A DNA stretch of 64,000 nt from an uncultured Prevotella sp. (GCA_905233165.1 CAJODL010000004.1:85436-149435), one strand, 5' to 3'; positions 17,286 to 26,542 are shown, counted from the first letter of the stretch. The notes: generated by a model not told the origin, from the letters alone. Numbers and translations: made by a program.

Positions 17286-18491
17286 ATGACAAACAAGATC
17301 AAAATCCTCTTTCTGTTGTCAGCCCTTATGCTGACGATGGCAGCCAATGCCCAGGACAAGCAAACGCTCTTCAATCCCGTGCATACGGCTATGGTGAGTC
17401 AGAATATAGCTCCTGATGCCCGTGGCGGCGGTATGGGTGATGTGGGCGTCGCTACCGATGCTGATGTGTCGTCACAATACTGGAACCCTGCAAAGTATCC
17501 GTTTGCTATTTCCAGGGCCGGCGTGCAGCTTAACTACACCCCATGGTTGCGCAAACTCGTCAACGACATGAACATTGCATACCTGTCAGGTTACTACAGA
17601 ATTGGTGACTACAGCGCTGTTTCGGCGTCTATTCACTATTTCTCTCTTGGTGAGGTATATACTTCGTCAGGCGGCACCAGCGACAACTATGATATGACCA
17701 TCAAGCCTTACGAGATGAGTATTGATGCCGGTTACTCTATGATGCTGTCCGAGAAATTCTCTCTCGGTGCTGTCGTCAGGTATATGTTCTCCGACATGTC
17801 CTACAGCTCTACGGAGGAGAAGAAAACTTCCGGTGCCTTTGCTGCTGACATTGCGGGCTACTACCAGAACTACATCAACATCGGCAAGCGTGAGTGTCAG
17901 CTCGGTCTTGGTTTCAATATCAGCAACATTGGTTCTAAGATGAACCTCACCGGTACCGACCGCTCTGAGTTCATTCCTACGAACCTGCGTCTGGGTGCAT
18001 CCCTCAAGGTGCCTATCGACGAATACAATGCCATCACCATCGCCACCGACATCAACAAGCTCCTTGTGCCTACCTATCCTACGATGGAGCAGTATAACAA
18101 GGCTGTTGCCGAGGGTTCTACGACAGCTGTCAACCTTGAGCAGTATGCTGATGAGAAGTACTATAGCGTCGGTTCTATTGCCGGTATCTTCAAGAGTTTC
18201 GGCGATGCCCCTGGCGGTTTCAAGGAAGAGATGAAGGAAATACAGCTCAGCGTCGGTGCGGAGTATTGCTATAACGACCGTTTCTCTGTCCGCGCCGGTT
18301 ATCACGACGAGGCTGAGACAAAGGGTAACCGTAAATACTTCACCGTCGGTGCCGGTTTCAAGATGAGTGCCTTCTCGCTGGATGCCGCCTATGTCATCTC
18401 TACAGCATCAAGCAATCCTCTTGACCAGACCCTCCGTTTCTCTCTCGCCTTCGACATCGACGGCATAAAGGATTTGTTCGGAAGGAAGTAA
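17286..18491 (+). CDS. porV: Type IX secretion system outer membrane protein PorV (LptO)
   Basis: A 401-residue outer membrane beta-barrel of the FadL-like PorV family. A signal peptide (ending ANAQ) is followed by the conserved N-terminal PDARGGGMGDVGVAT and QYWNPAKYPFA segments, and the protein ends in strands with FSLAFDIDGIKDLF. PorV carries T9SS cargo from the translocon to PorU and forms part of the attachment complex. It is directly downstream of porU, the usual arrangement. Confidence 0.93.
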   Translation: MTNKIKILFLLSALMLTMAANAQDKQTLFNPVHTAMVSQNIAPDARGGGMGDVGVATDADVSSQYWNPAKYPFAISRAGVQLNYTPWLRKLVNDMNIAYLSGYYRIGDYSAVSASIHYFSLGEVYTSSGGTSDNYDMTIKPYEMSIDAGYSMMLSEKFSLGAVVRYMFSDMSYSSTEEKKTSGAFAADIAGYYQNYINIGKRECQLGLGFNISNIGSKMNLTGTDRSEFIPTNLRLGASLKVPIDEYNAITIATDINKLLVPTYPTMEQYNKAVAEGSTTAVNLEQYADEKYYSVGSIAGIFKSFGDAPGGFKEEMKEIQLSVGAEYCYNDRFSVRAGYHDEAETKGNRKYFTVGAGFKMSAFSLDAAYVISTASSNPLDQTLRFSLAFDIDGIKDLFGRK

Positions 18492-18576
18492 CCTCCGCGC
18501 TCGCGGCGATGCTATTGCGTGACAACAAAGATGCCTCCGTGCATCCGCTGGAGCTTCGAGAATTAATATATATACA

Positions 18577-18609
18577 ATGGCGCAAGATGTTTCGAACATC
18601 CTGCGCCAT
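18577..18609. terminator. Bidirectional hairpin between convergent porV and manA
   Basis: ATGGCGCA-A-GATGT (18577-18590) pairs with ACATC-C-TGCGCCAT (18596-18609) around the loop TTCGA, with one mismatch. Its place between two converging genes fits a shared terminator, although no long T-tract follows on either strand. Confidence 0.65.
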
Positions 18610-18639
18610 TAACTTTATACTATAAACTTACAACTGCCT

Positions 18640-19695
18640 CTACACTCTACTCATCCTTTTCCACCAGGCTTTTTTCCTGCGGTCGATGTGGGTTTCGAGT
18701 ATGCGGGTGTCGAGGCTGATGGGGATGATGTCGTAGTCGGCACAGCAGGCTGGGATGAGACAGCTCTCGCCGGCAGAGAGGGTGACGGAGTGGGGCAGGG
18801 CATCGCCGCCGTTGCTTTGGGCATTTTGCAGGGCGCGCAGCGTTATCTGGCACTTGCCGCTGATGCACATCGAGATGATGAAGGAGTTATATTTCTTCAA
18901 CTTGCGATGAAAGCCGTATGGACTTCCTGACAATATCAGCGGCTGTCCGTTGGCGAGAGAGCGTTTGTCGAGGTCCATCACGCGAACATCGAAGAACGGC
19001 GTGTCGATGACCTTTGCAGCACGTCCGATGGTATTGCCGTAATAGGTGCGGTAGTCTTTCTCCACGCGATAGTTGATGGCATCGACCGCCAGTTCCGTAT
19101 GCAGCTGTCGCGGCTTTCCGTCGAGACCCGGGCGGTTATAGTCGTAGAGGCGGTAGGTGATGTCGCTGCTCTGCTGTACCTCGGCCAGATATACACCGCC
19201 GCAAATGGCATGCACGCGTCCGGCAGGGATGTAGAAGACGTCGCCGGGATGTACCTCATGGCGTGCCAGGGCATCGACGATGGTGCCGTCGGCAACGCGA
19301 CGCTTATACTCATCGGGCGACAGCTCTTCCTTGAAACCGGCAAGGATAGAGGCCCCCGGCTCGGCAGAGATGATATACCACATTTCGGTCTTGCCAAAGC
19401 ACTGATGGCGCTCCATGGCGAGGCGATCGTCGGGATGCACCTGTATGGAGAGGTCTTTCTTGGCATCGATGAATTTCACGAGCAACGGCAGCTTGCCGCC
19501 AAACTCCTCATAGACGGCATCACCAAGGATGTCTGGGCCGAATTCGTCGATGACGCTGATGATGTCGCGGCCCTTCAGCGGACCGTTAGCAACGATGCAC
19601 GGACTGCTGGGAACGGCAGACACCTCCCACGCCTCAGTGCCCCACACGAGGGTATGGATGTTTTTCTCGAACAGAAGAGGGTAATTACAGTGCAT
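18640..19695 (-). CDS. manA: Mannose-6-phosphate isomerase, type I
   Basis: A 351-residue cupin-fold zinc enzyme that interconverts mannose-6-phosphate and fructose-6-phosphate. The zinc ligands are visible: Gln and His in SIQVHPDD, Glu in KTEMWYI and His in GRVHAI. Length and start (ATG at 19695) are normal for the short bacterial form. It is the last gene of a minus-strand run and overlaps the HIT gene by 11 nt. Likely role: mannose use or GDP-mannose supply. Confidence 0.92.
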   Translation of the reverse strand: MHCNYPLLFEKNIHTLVWGTEAWEVSAVPSSPCIVANGPLKGRDIISVIDEFGPDILGDAVYEEFGGKLPLLVKFIDAKKDLSIQVHPDDRLAMERHQCFGKTEMWYIISAEPGASILAGFKEELSPDEYKRRVADGTIVDALARHEVHPGDVFYIPAGRVHAICGGVYLAEVQQSSDITYRLYDYNRPGLDGKPRQLHTELAVDAINYRVEKDYRTYYGNTIGRAAKVIDTPFFDVRVMDLDKRSLANGQPLILSGSPYGFHRKLKKYNSFIISMCISGKCQITLRALQNAQSNGGDALPHSVTLSAGESCLIPACCADYDIIPISLDTRILETHIDRRKKAWWKRMSRV

Positions 19696-20110
19696 CTTTT
19701 ATCTTTGCTATCATTTCCTGATACTCTGCGTCGGAGAGATATACCTCCTGCGGATTCATGCGGAAGAGGCCCGGATAGTCAGGGCCGCCGACATATTTTG
19801 GCACAAGATGGAAATGCAGGTGGCAGAGAGTGTCGGAGAATGCTCCGTAGTTTATCTTCTCAGGATTAAACACCTTCTGCATGGCACGCGTGGTTTGTGC
19901 TACGTCGGCCATGAAATTGTTGCGCTCCTCGTCAGAAAGTTCGTTGAGGTCGTTGACATGCTTGTCGTATGCCACGAGGCAACGGCCATGATACGTCTGC
20001 TCCTTGAACAGGAATACGCGTGAAACACGAAGATGACAGATTTCTATCATCAATGATTTTTGGGTCTCGTTATTAGTACAATAGAGACAGTCTTTTGGAT
20101 CGCTGTACAT
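19685..20110 (-). CDS. HIT family nucleotide hydrolase
   Basis: A 141-residue histidine-triad protein. The active-site motif HLHFHLVPK (His-x-His-x-His) is near residue 97-105 and a CLYC pair near residue 8-11 suggests a zinc site. HIT proteins hydrolyse AMP-lysine, AMP-amidates or dinucleoside polyphosphates; the substrate is not predictable here. It overlaps manA. Its upstream region is a copy of the 65-nt dispersed element, which therefore lies in its 5' untranslated region. Confidence 0.85.
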   Translation of the reverse strand: MYSDPKDCLYCTNNETQKSLMIEICHLRVSRVFLFKEQTYHGRCLVAYDKHVNDLNELSDEERNNFMADVAQTTRAMQKVFNPEKINYGAFSDTLCHLHFHLVPKYVGGPDYPGLFRMNPQEVYLSDAEYQEMIAKIKDAL

Positions 20111-20121
20111 TTTTAGTTTTT

Positions 20122-20198
20122 ATTGAACATTGAACATTGAACATTCTTTCAGTCGCTTCGCTTTGTGAAAGCGTCCCTTTGGGCCGAGCGGAACATTG
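20122..20198 (-). repeat. 65-nt structured dispersed element with heptamer flank, copy A (intergenic)
   Basis: On the minus strand this reads the same 65-nt core as copies B (40245-40323) and C (59141-59212), with two differences from copy C. Three heptamers ATTGAAC (plus strand 20122-20142) flank it. Inner complementarity: CGCTTT-GTG-AAAGCG (about 20159-20173) and CCC-TTT-GGG (about 20175-20183), enclosed by CGCT/AGCG, which gives a three-way-junction shape. It lies between the MerR gene and the HIT gene. Confidence 0.85.
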
Positions 20199-20213
20199 AA
20201 AGCCTCTCACCTC

Positions 20214-20561
20214 TCACACAATATTATCGAGAGCTGCTTTTATCTTGAGTAACTCTTCTTTTATGGATGTTAGTTTTTCTATCATGTCGGCGGTGCGGTC
20301 AACACCGGAGGGGTTAGTCTGTAACATCTTCTTTGCGGCAGCAAGCTTAAAGCCCCTGACCTTCACGAGGTTATAAATCTTCCTTAGGTCCTCAAGGTCC
20401 TTGGCCGAATACATACGCACTCTGCTTGACTGCACCACGCGAGGTTTCAGATTGGGAAACTCCGTCTCCCAATACCTCAGGGTAGAGTCTGAAACACCGA
20501 ACATCTCAGAAACCTCCCTGACAGAGTAATATGTCTTTAGATTCTTATCCTCGTTGAGCAT
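20214..20561 (-). CDS. MerR-family transcriptional regulator
   Basis: A 115-residue protein with the MerR winged-helix: YYSVREVSEMFGVSDSTLRYWE (residues about 11-32), then RMYSAKDLEDLRKI and a helical tail (EKLTSIKEELLKIKAALD) for dimerisation. There is no effector domain, so it is a short MerR-like protein of a type common in Bacteroidetes. It begins 4 nt after the antiporter fragment ends, so it is probably co-transcribed with it. The target genes are not known. Confidence 0.85.
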   Translation of the reverse strand: MLNEDKNLKTYYSVREVSEMFGVSDSTLRYWETEFPNLKPRVVQSSRVRMYSAKDLEDLRKIYNLVKVRGFKLAAAKKMLQTNPSGVDRTADMIEKLTSIKEELLKIKAALDNIV

Positions 20562-20564
20562 AGT

Positions 20565-21080
20565 TTATATCTCCTGTTCGAGTCGTTTGATGTCGTCCTC
20601 TTCGCCTACGACCCATATGATGTCCGCTGGCTGGAACATATAGAGTGGTGTGATATTGATGAGTTTGTCGTCATCCTCCTCCAGACCGATGAACATACAG
20701 TTGTATTTGTCGCGCAGATGGCTCGTGATGAGCGACTTCCCGACAAACGGGCTGTCAGGAGAAATGCCGAATCGCTTCAGCTGCATATCCTTTCCGTCAA
20801 GGTCCATCATCTCCGGCTCTATCTCCTGTTGCAAAGCCGTATTAAGCTTTGCCAGCTGTTCGTCATTACCGATGACGTTGAGTTGGTCGAGAGGGAATAC
20901 GATATTGCTGCCCGACGGGATGTTTATCTTCTTGTAGCCACGTATGATGCTGCTGACATGCACGCCAAAGCGGTTGCCCAAATCCAGTTCTTTCAACATC
21001 TTGCCGCCCCAAAGCGAGTTGTGCGGAACATCGACGGTAGCAATGTGAATATCTCGGTCTAACAGACGTCCCTCAAACAA
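20565..21080 (-). CDS. C-terminal part of frameshifted Kef-type antiporter (TrkA-C domains)
   Basis: An in-frame ATG exists at 21080, but the frame is open upstream to about 21150 and encodes RLFIQNLRSKEYALRASG, which is the natural continuation of the antiporter encoded in the other frame. The product contains two TrkA-C-like ligand-binding domains (HIATVDVPHNSLWGGKML; ISPDSPFVGKSLI). In related proteins these cytoplasmic domains regulate the transporter. I read this as the 3' part of one broken gene (20565-22806) rather than an independent protein. Confidence 0.75.
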   Translation of the reverse strand: MFEGRLLDRDIHIATVDVPHNSLWGGKMLKELDLGNRFGVHVSSIIRGYKKINIPSGSNIVFPLDQLNVIGNDEQLAKLNTALQQEIEPEMMDLDGKDMQLKRFGISPDSPFVGKSLITSHLRDKYNCMFIGLEEDDDKLINITPLYMFQPADIIWVVGEEDDIKRLEQEI

Positions 21081-22806
21081 CGGCCGCTTGGCACCGCTGG
21101 CACGAAGGGCATACTCCTTGGAACGGAGATTCTGGATGAATAGCCTTGAGCCACCGTGACATTATCATGAGGGTTACCAGTCCCAATGCCACGCAAATTA
21201 GAATAGCCTTGTTGAACTCAGTCACCATGTAGCAGACATAGAATACGAATGCCATAGCGATGATAATGCGCACAAGGATGGTGAAAATCAACGGCGCGCG
21301 GTTGCCTCGTGTCACCCACAGGGCATGGAATTCCTCACTCTTATTCTTCTTCATTACCATAGCCCTCAGGAATGGTGACATCAACAACAGAGTGACAGCA
21401 CCCACTATGATTTGCGCCCACTGCTCATAATGAGGTGGCATGATGCGTTGGGCTATTGGTAGTGTGAAGGTGCTCATGAAGGCAATGATGGCTATCGTCA
21501 GACAGGAGTAGATAAGAGTGTTGACACATATCTGACGGAGTAGTGGCTTCCAGTACCCTCCGGCGTTATTGTGACGCCCTGACGGTGCAATGTCGGAGAT
21601 ACGGTTGATGTATGTTATCCAACTTGCAGGCAGACGTTTCTCAAGAGTTTCATAGGCCGGCACCGCAAGGCGTATCATGTAAGGGGTGAGGAATGTCGTT
21701 ACGACAGATACCGTCACCACAATAGGATATACGACATCGCTCAATACATGCAGCGACAATCCTAAGGACGCAATGATAAAGGCAAACTCACCTATCTGCG
21801 CCATAGAGAAACCGCATCGCATCGCCGTCTTCAGGGGCTGACCGGAGAGCATAAAGCCAAACGTGCCGAAGATGCTCTGCCCCAAAAGTATTGCAATAGT
21901 AATGACAACAATCGTCAGCCATTGGTCAACAATGATATGAGCATCTACCAACATTCCGACAGATACGAAGAAGATGGCTCCGAATAAGTTCTTCACAGGT
22001 GCCACCACCTTCTCTATCTTCTTTGCCTCTACCGTCTCGGCAAGGATGCTACCCATTACGAAGGCTCCGAAGGCAGAGCTGAAGCCCGCCTTCGTAGATA
22101 GCACCGCCATAAAGCAACACATACCGAGGGCCACGATAAGCAACACCTCCTCATTCATAAGAGGCCTCACGCGACGCAGGAAGGTAGGGATAAGGAACAA
22201 GCCTACCACAAACCATATAATGATGACGAAGCCAATGTAGAGTATTGTCCGTAGCATCATACCGCCATCCGGTGACCCACCACCGGCAAGAGCTCCCAAT
22301 ATCACCATCATGACAATGGCAAGGATGTCTTCCAGTATCAGCACGCTCATAACGAGGCCCGCAAACTGTTGTTGCCTTAGCCCCATATCGTCGAATGCCT
22401 TGTAGATAATGGTGGTGGAGGACATGGCAAGCATACCGGCAAGGAACATTCCGTTTATCTGCGACCAACCGAAGAGTCGCGAGACAAGAATGCCTATCAT
22501 CATCATCGAGAACACAATAGTAAGGGCGGCGATGATTGGAGCCATGCCCATCTTCAGGATTTTCTTGAACGAAAAGTCCAAACCCAACGTGAAGAGAAGG
22601 AACATAACGCCGATGTTGCCCCATATCTCGATATTCTCGTGATCTACGACGGATACCGTGAGAGGGAAGTTTGGCGACACAATGAATCCTGCCATGATAT
22701 ATCCAAGCACAAGCGGCTGCTTGAGTTTCTTGAATATCAACGTCACAACACCCGCTGTGACGAGAATCAAGGCAAGATCCCGTACTATGGAAGGTATGTT
22801 GTCCAC
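21073..22806 (-). CDS. Kef-type cation:proton antiporter, membrane part (frameshifted)
   Basis: A monovalent cation:proton antiporter-2 (CPA2) family membrane protein. There are about 12 transmembrane segments, including the typical GYIMAGFIVSP, LFTLGLDFSFKK and GMLAMSSTTIIYKAF segments, then four further hydrophobic helices. The frame ends with about 15 foreign residues after SRWLK, while the family's usual cytoplasmic continuation is found in the next frame (20565 to about 21150). Relative to what I remember of homologues, a few residues are also missing, so a short deletion is more likely than a single-base change. The start is GTG at 22806, sharing one base with the acyl-CoA dehydrogenase stop codon. 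Confidence 0.8.
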   Translation of the reverse strand: MDNIPSIVRDLALILVTAGVVTLIFKKLKQPLVLGYIMAGFIVSPNFPLTVSVVDHENIEIWGNIGVMFLLFTLGLDFSFKKILKMGMAPIIAALTIVFSMMMIGILVSRLFGWSQINGMFLAGMLAMSSTTIIYKAFDDMGLRQQQFAGLVMSVLILEDILAIVMMVILGALAGGGSPDGGMMLRTILYIGFVIIIWFVVGLFLIPTFLRRVRPLMNEEVLLIVALGMCCFMAVLSTKAGFSSAFGAFVMGSILAETVEAKKIEKVVAPVKNLFGAIFFVSVGMLVDAHIIVDQWLTIVVITIAILLGQSIFGTFGFMLSGQPLKTAMRCGFSMAQIGEFAFIIASLGLSLHVLSDVVYPIVVTVSVVTTFLTPYMIRLAVPAYETLEKRLPASWITYINRISDIAPSGRHNNAGGYWKPLLRQICVNTLIYSCLTIAIIAFMSTFTLPIAQRIMPPHYEQWAQIIVGAVTLLLMSPFLRAMVMKKNKSEEFHALWVTRGNRAPLIFTILVRIIIAMAFVFYVCYMVTEFNKAILICVALGLVTLMIMSRWLKAIHPESPFQGVCPSCQRCQAAVV

Positions 22807-24584
22807 TATGCCTGATAGTCTGTCAGATTGTCAACAGTCAGTGACATGATGAAGTCATAGTGCTTCTCTATTTCAGCAGCAGCATAGCGGTTGTAAACCT
22901 TTGCAGACTTGGCGAAGAGCTCAGGATTCTTTGTTGCATCCCCTATGAGCAGCAGTGACATGATGATGTCGGCAGCCATTTCGTAGAGGTGACGCAGAAC
23001 GAGATTCTTGAAGTCATCGTCTTTCTGGTCGTTGGTATATGCCACAGCCTCGTTGTATTTCTCGGTAGCCTTTGCCATGCGCTCCTTGAGAGCAGCAAAC
23101 TCTGCACCACACCAGTTAGCATCACACTCACCAGCTTCTGCGAGAGAAGTCATAGCCATGCCTGCCTCGCCCTTTTCGAGCATGTCGGCAATAATCTGTC
23201 CGTATGTGCCGTTGGTGATATAACGTCCTGCTGCAACGCACTGCAACTGTGTAGTACCCTCATATATAGAAAGAATACGGGCATCGCGATAGAGACGCTG
23301 ACAAGCATATTCGAGCATGAAACCTGAACCGCCGTGTACCTGAATGCCGTCATAAGCATTCTGGTTGGCATACTCTGATGTCATACCTTTTGCAACAGGT
23401 GTAAAGGCATCAGCCAGACGTGCGAAGGTCTTGTATTCTGTGCGCTCTGCTGCCTCCAGCTTACCACCTTCTGCCTTGCGATCGCGCTCAATGTCTTCCC
23501 AGATCTTGTAGATGTCTACGTAACGTGCCGTAGCATAGTAGAGAGCACGGCCTGCATCAAGCTTTGCCTTCATTATTGCAAGCATGTCGTAAACAGCAGG
23601 GAACTCGATGATAGCCTTGCCAAATTGCTTACGGTCCTTAGCATACGCCAGAGCCTCGTTGTAAGCCATCTGTGACAGACCGGTTGATTGTCCGGCAATA
23701 CCCAAACGGGCACCGTTCATCAGCGCCATGACATATTTTATAAGTCCCAACTTGCGGTCACCGCAGAGCTCTGCCTTGGCATTCTTATAAACCAGTTCGC
23801 ATGTTGGAGAACCATGTATGCCCAGTTTGTTCTCGATACGACGTACATCAACACCACCGTTGCGCTTGTCGTAGATGAACATAGAAAGTCCGCGACCGTC
23901 GCGTGTGCCTTCTTCTGAACGAGCCAATACCAAATGGATGTCAGAATCACCATTGGTAATAAAACGCTTACAGCCGTTCAGACGCCAGCAGTCTTCCTTC
24001 TCGTCGTATGTAGCCTTCAGCATAACACTCTGCAGGTCGGAACCGGCATCAGGCTCGGTAAGATCCATAGACATTGTAGCACCTTCGCAAACACGAGGGA
24101 TGTACTTCTTGCGCTGCTCCTCATTACCGAATTCGTAGAGGGTAGAGATACAGTCCTGCAAAGACCATATATTCTCGAAACCGGTATCGGCAGTAGCCAT
24201 CATTTCGTTGATTGGAGCATAGACAAACTGTGGGAAGTTTAGACCACCATAGCGGCGTGGCATCAAGACACCATGCAGACCAGCCTGACGGCAAGCTTTA
24301 AGGTTGTCGTAGGTCTTGCTGGCATATACCATGCGGTTGTTCTCAACGTGAGGACCCTCAGCATCTACTGCCTCGGCATTAGGTGCTATGACATTAGCAC
24401 AGATGTCGCCGGCGAGACTGATGATGCGCTCGTAAGAGTCCATAGCATCCTCGAAATTCTCCGGTGCATAATCATACTTGCCGAAGTCGGCGTAGTTTCT
24501 TTCTTTCAGCTCAACGATGTGCTTGAGCAATGGGTGACTGAGATGGAACTTCATCTCAGGATTATCTAAATAGAAATTCATCAC
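22806..24584 (-). CDS. Acyl-CoA dehydrogenase
   Basis: A 592-residue FAD-dependent acyl-CoA dehydrogenase. Visible features: SMDLTEPDAGSDLQSV (FAD/substrate region), CKRFITNGD, YAKDRKQFGKAI, VHGGSGFMLEY and the catalytic-base region SIYEGTTQLQ. A C-terminal extension of about 130 residues puts it in the long ACAD group also seen in AidB-like and Bacteroidetes enzymes. It overlaps etfA by 4 nt (ATGA), so electrons most likely pass to the neighbouring ETF. The acyl chain length is not known. Confidence 0.92.
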   Translation of the reverse strand: MMNFYLDNPEMKFHLSHPLLKHIVELKERNYADFGKYDYAPENFEDAMDSYERIISLAGDICANVIAPNAEAVDAEGPHVENNRMVYASKTYDNLKACRQAGLHGVLMPRRYGGLNFPQFVYAPINEMMATADTGFENIWSLQDCISTLYEFGNEEQRKKYIPRVCEGATMSMDLTEPDAGSDLQSVMLKATYDEKEDCWRLNGCKRFITNGDSDIHLVLARSEEGTRDGRGLSMFIYDKRNGGVDVRRIENKLGIHGSPTCELVYKNAKAELCGDRKLGLIKYVMALMNGARLGIAGQSTGLSQMAYNEALAYAKDRKQFGKAIIEFPAVYDMLAIMKAKLDAGRALYYATARYVDIYKIWEDIERDRKAEGGKLEAAERTEYKTFARLADAFTPVAKGMTSEYANQNAYDGIQVHGGSGFMLEYACQRLYRDARILSIYEGTTQLQCVAAGRYITNGTYGQIIADMLEKGEAGMAMTSLAEAGECDANWCGAEFAALKERMAKATEKYNEAVAYTNDQKDDDFKNLVLRHLYEMAADIIMSLLLIGDATKNPELFAKSAKVYNRYAAAEIEKHYDFIMSLTVDNLTDYQA

Positions 24585-25621
24585 TTATTATTCTGCTTGT
24601 AATACTTTATCATTTTTGGAACCACCTCTTCTACTGTGCCATTGATGACATAGTCGGCTATGGTGTTAATAGGAGCATCAGGATCATTGTTGATAGAAAT
24701 AATGATGCCGGAATCCTGCATACCAGCGATATGCTGTATCTGTCCAGAGATGCCGCAGGCAATATACACCTTAGGGCGTACTGTGACACCAGTCTGACCT
24801 ATCTGACGGTCGTTGTCAATCCATCCAGCATCAACGGCAGCACGGGAAGCACCAACCTCTGCGTGGAGTTCCTTAGCCAATTCAAAGAGCATATCAAAAC
24901 CTTCCTTGCTACCAACACCGTAACCACCGGAAACGATAATTGGAGAACCTTTGAGATTATGCTTTGCCTGCTGAACGTGGCGGTCGATAACCTTTACCAC
25001 ATATTCTGTTTCAGGAACATATTTCGCAACGTCGTGGCGTATTACTTCACCTTTATAATTCTCGTCGAACACCTCTTTCTTCATCACACCCTCACGAACA
25101 GTTGCCATCTGTGGGCGATGTTCTGGATTTACGATTGTGGCAACGATATTACCACCGAAAGCAGGACGAATCTGCATGAGCTGATTCTCATAGTGCTTGT
25201 CAATCAGTTCGCCTGCCTCGTTCTTCACCTTCATGTCAAAATCGTCAATCTCCAACTGTGTACAATCGGCAGTCAGACCGCTGAAGAGAGCAGAAGAAAC
25301 GCGGGGACCGAGGTCGCGACCTATCACTGTAGCACCCATGAGGCATATCTGTGGTTTCTCCTCCTTGAAGAGGTTTACTACGAGAGCAGTATGAGGATTA
25401 GAGGTGTATGGGAACAGACCTTCTGCATCGAAGATATGTACTTTGTCAACACCATATTTTATTACTTGATTCTCAACACCGTCAAGGCCTGAGCCAGCGA
25501 TGATACATTCCAACTGCACACCGAGGGTGTTGGCAAGCTTACGCCCCTTGGTAAGGAGCTCGAGGGCTACATCCTTTACTTTCGTGCCCTCTATTTCACA
25601 ATATACAAAAACGCTATTCAT
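24581..25621 (-). CDS. etfA: Electron transfer flavoprotein, alpha subunit
   Basis: A 346-residue ETF alpha subunit. The C-terminal FAD-binding domain has the typical SGGYGVGSKEGFD, EVGASRAAVDAGW and GISGQIQHIAGMQDS motifs, ending with the NNDPDAPINTIADY segment. The N-terminal alpha/beta domain pairs with EtfB. It lies between etfB (65 nt upstream) and the acyl-CoA dehydrogenase (4-nt overlap), forming a classic electron transfer unit. Confidence 0.95.
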   Translation of the reverse strand: MNSVFVYCEIEGTKVKDVALELLTKGRKLANTLGVQLECIIAGSGLDGVENQVIKYGVDKVHIFDAEGLFPYTSNPHTALVVNLFKEEKPQICLMGATVIGRDLGPRVSSALFSGLTADCTQLEIDDFDMKVKNEAGELIDKHYENQLMQIRPAFGGNIVATIVNPEHRPQMATVREGVMKKEVFDENYKGEVIRHDVAKYVPETEYVVKVIDRHVQQAKHNLKGSPIIVSGGYGVGSKEGFDMLFELAKELHAEVGASRAAVDAGWIDNDRQIGQTGVTVRPKVYIACGISGQIQHIAGMQDSGIIISINNDPDAPINTIADYVINGTVEEVVPKMIKYYKQNNK

Positions 25622-25651
25622 ATAAGCTTTATTTTATTTTCTTTTTAATAT

Positions 25652-25661
25652 CCCCCCCCCC
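25652..25661. repeat. Homopolymeric C10 tract between etfB and etfA
   Basis: Ten C on the plus strand (ten G on the coding strand) lie 31 nt before the etfA start codon. Tracts of this length are prone to slippage. It is outside the coding sequences. Confidence 0.85.
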
Positions 25662-25686
25662 TATATGGAGAGGGCTGGGAGAGGCT

Positions 25687-26496
25687 TTAACCGATAATTT
25701 TGTCGTTAATCAGTTCTGCCATTAGGTTGTTGATGTCTTCGTCGGAGCCTGTCATTGTACGGCTTTCCTTTGCTTTGAAGACGATGTTCTCAACCTTCTT
25801 AACGTTAGTTGGTGACCCCGTCTTTCCAACCTGATTCATGTCGCAGTTGATGTCGGTAGCATTCCACTCAGGAATTACAGCCTTCTTGTATGTCATGATG
25901 CGTTTTGCATTTGCAGGGCGACACTCAGCAGCAGAACCGTTGACAGTAACAACGAGAGGCAGAGGAGCCTCTACGGTCTCTACGCCACCGTCAATATGAC
26001 GCTTGATGACGATTTTCTTTGCCTGTGGGTCGAGAGAGAGAATCTCTTCTGCATAAGTAACCTGTGTAAGGCCTAACTTCTCTGCTATCTGTGGTCCCAC
26101 CTGTGCTGTATCACCATCAATAGCCTGTCGTCCACCAAGGATGATGTCATAGTTGCCAATCTTCTTTATGGCTTGTGACAGGGTGTATGAAGTAGCGAGC
26201 GTATCTGCACCACCGAGACAACGGTCTGTTACCACATATCCTGCGTCAGCTCCACGATAGAGTGACTCACGGATGATGTCTGCAGACTTTGGCAAACCCA
26301 TGGTGACAACTGTGATGGTACTTCCCGGAAATTTCTCTTTCAGCTGGAGAGCTTGCTCCAAAGCATTGAGATCGTCGGGGTTGAAGATTGCTGGCAACGC
26401 ACTACGGTTGATAGTACCTTCTGCTGTCATAGCGTCAGGACCTACATTGTGCGTGTCGGGTACCTGCTTTGCAAGTACAACGATTTTCAAACTCAT
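25687..26496 (-). CDS. etfB: Electron transfer flavoprotein, beta subunit
   Basis: A 269-residue ETF beta subunit with the alpha/beta nucleotide-binding fold (MSLKIVVLAKQVPDT at the start, ADTLATSYTLSQAIKKIG, ILGGRQAIDGDTAQVGPQIAEKLG near the AMP/FAD site). It is first in the etfB-etfA-acyl-CoA dehydrogenase operon and has a good promoter upstream. EtfA/B accept electrons from the dehydrogenase; the final acceptor is not encoded here. Confidence 0.95.
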   Translation of the reverse strand: MSLKIVVLAKQVPDTHNVGPDAMTAEGTINRSALPAIFNPDDLNALEQALQLKEKFPGSTITVVTMGLPKSADIIRESLYRGADAGYVVTDRCLGGADTLATSYTLSQAIKKIGNYDIILGGRQAIDGDTAQVGPQIAEKLGLTQVTYAEEILSLDPQAKKIVIKRHIDGGVETVEAPLPLVVTVNGSAAECRPANAKRIMTYKKAVIPEWNATDINCDMNQVGKTGSPTNVKKVENIVFKAKESRTMTGSDEDINNLMAELINDKIIG

Positions 26497-26542
26497 GATT
26501 GTATTCTTTTAAATTAAGTAGATGTTTTTTCCTATTTCGCGC

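Noticed and set aside
18492..18570. Short GC-rich stretch after porV as an RNA gene
   Set aside because: Only short complementary words (CTCC/GGAG) are seen, and no promoter or conserved fold could be supported.
19099..19869. 256-codon plus-strand ORF opposite manA and the HIT gene
   Set aside because: Both opposite-strand genes have clear catalytic motifs, and this ORF has none.
20565..21080. Independent TrkA-C protein
   Set aside because: The reading frame extends upstream into residues that continue the antiporter, so a broken single gene is simpler.
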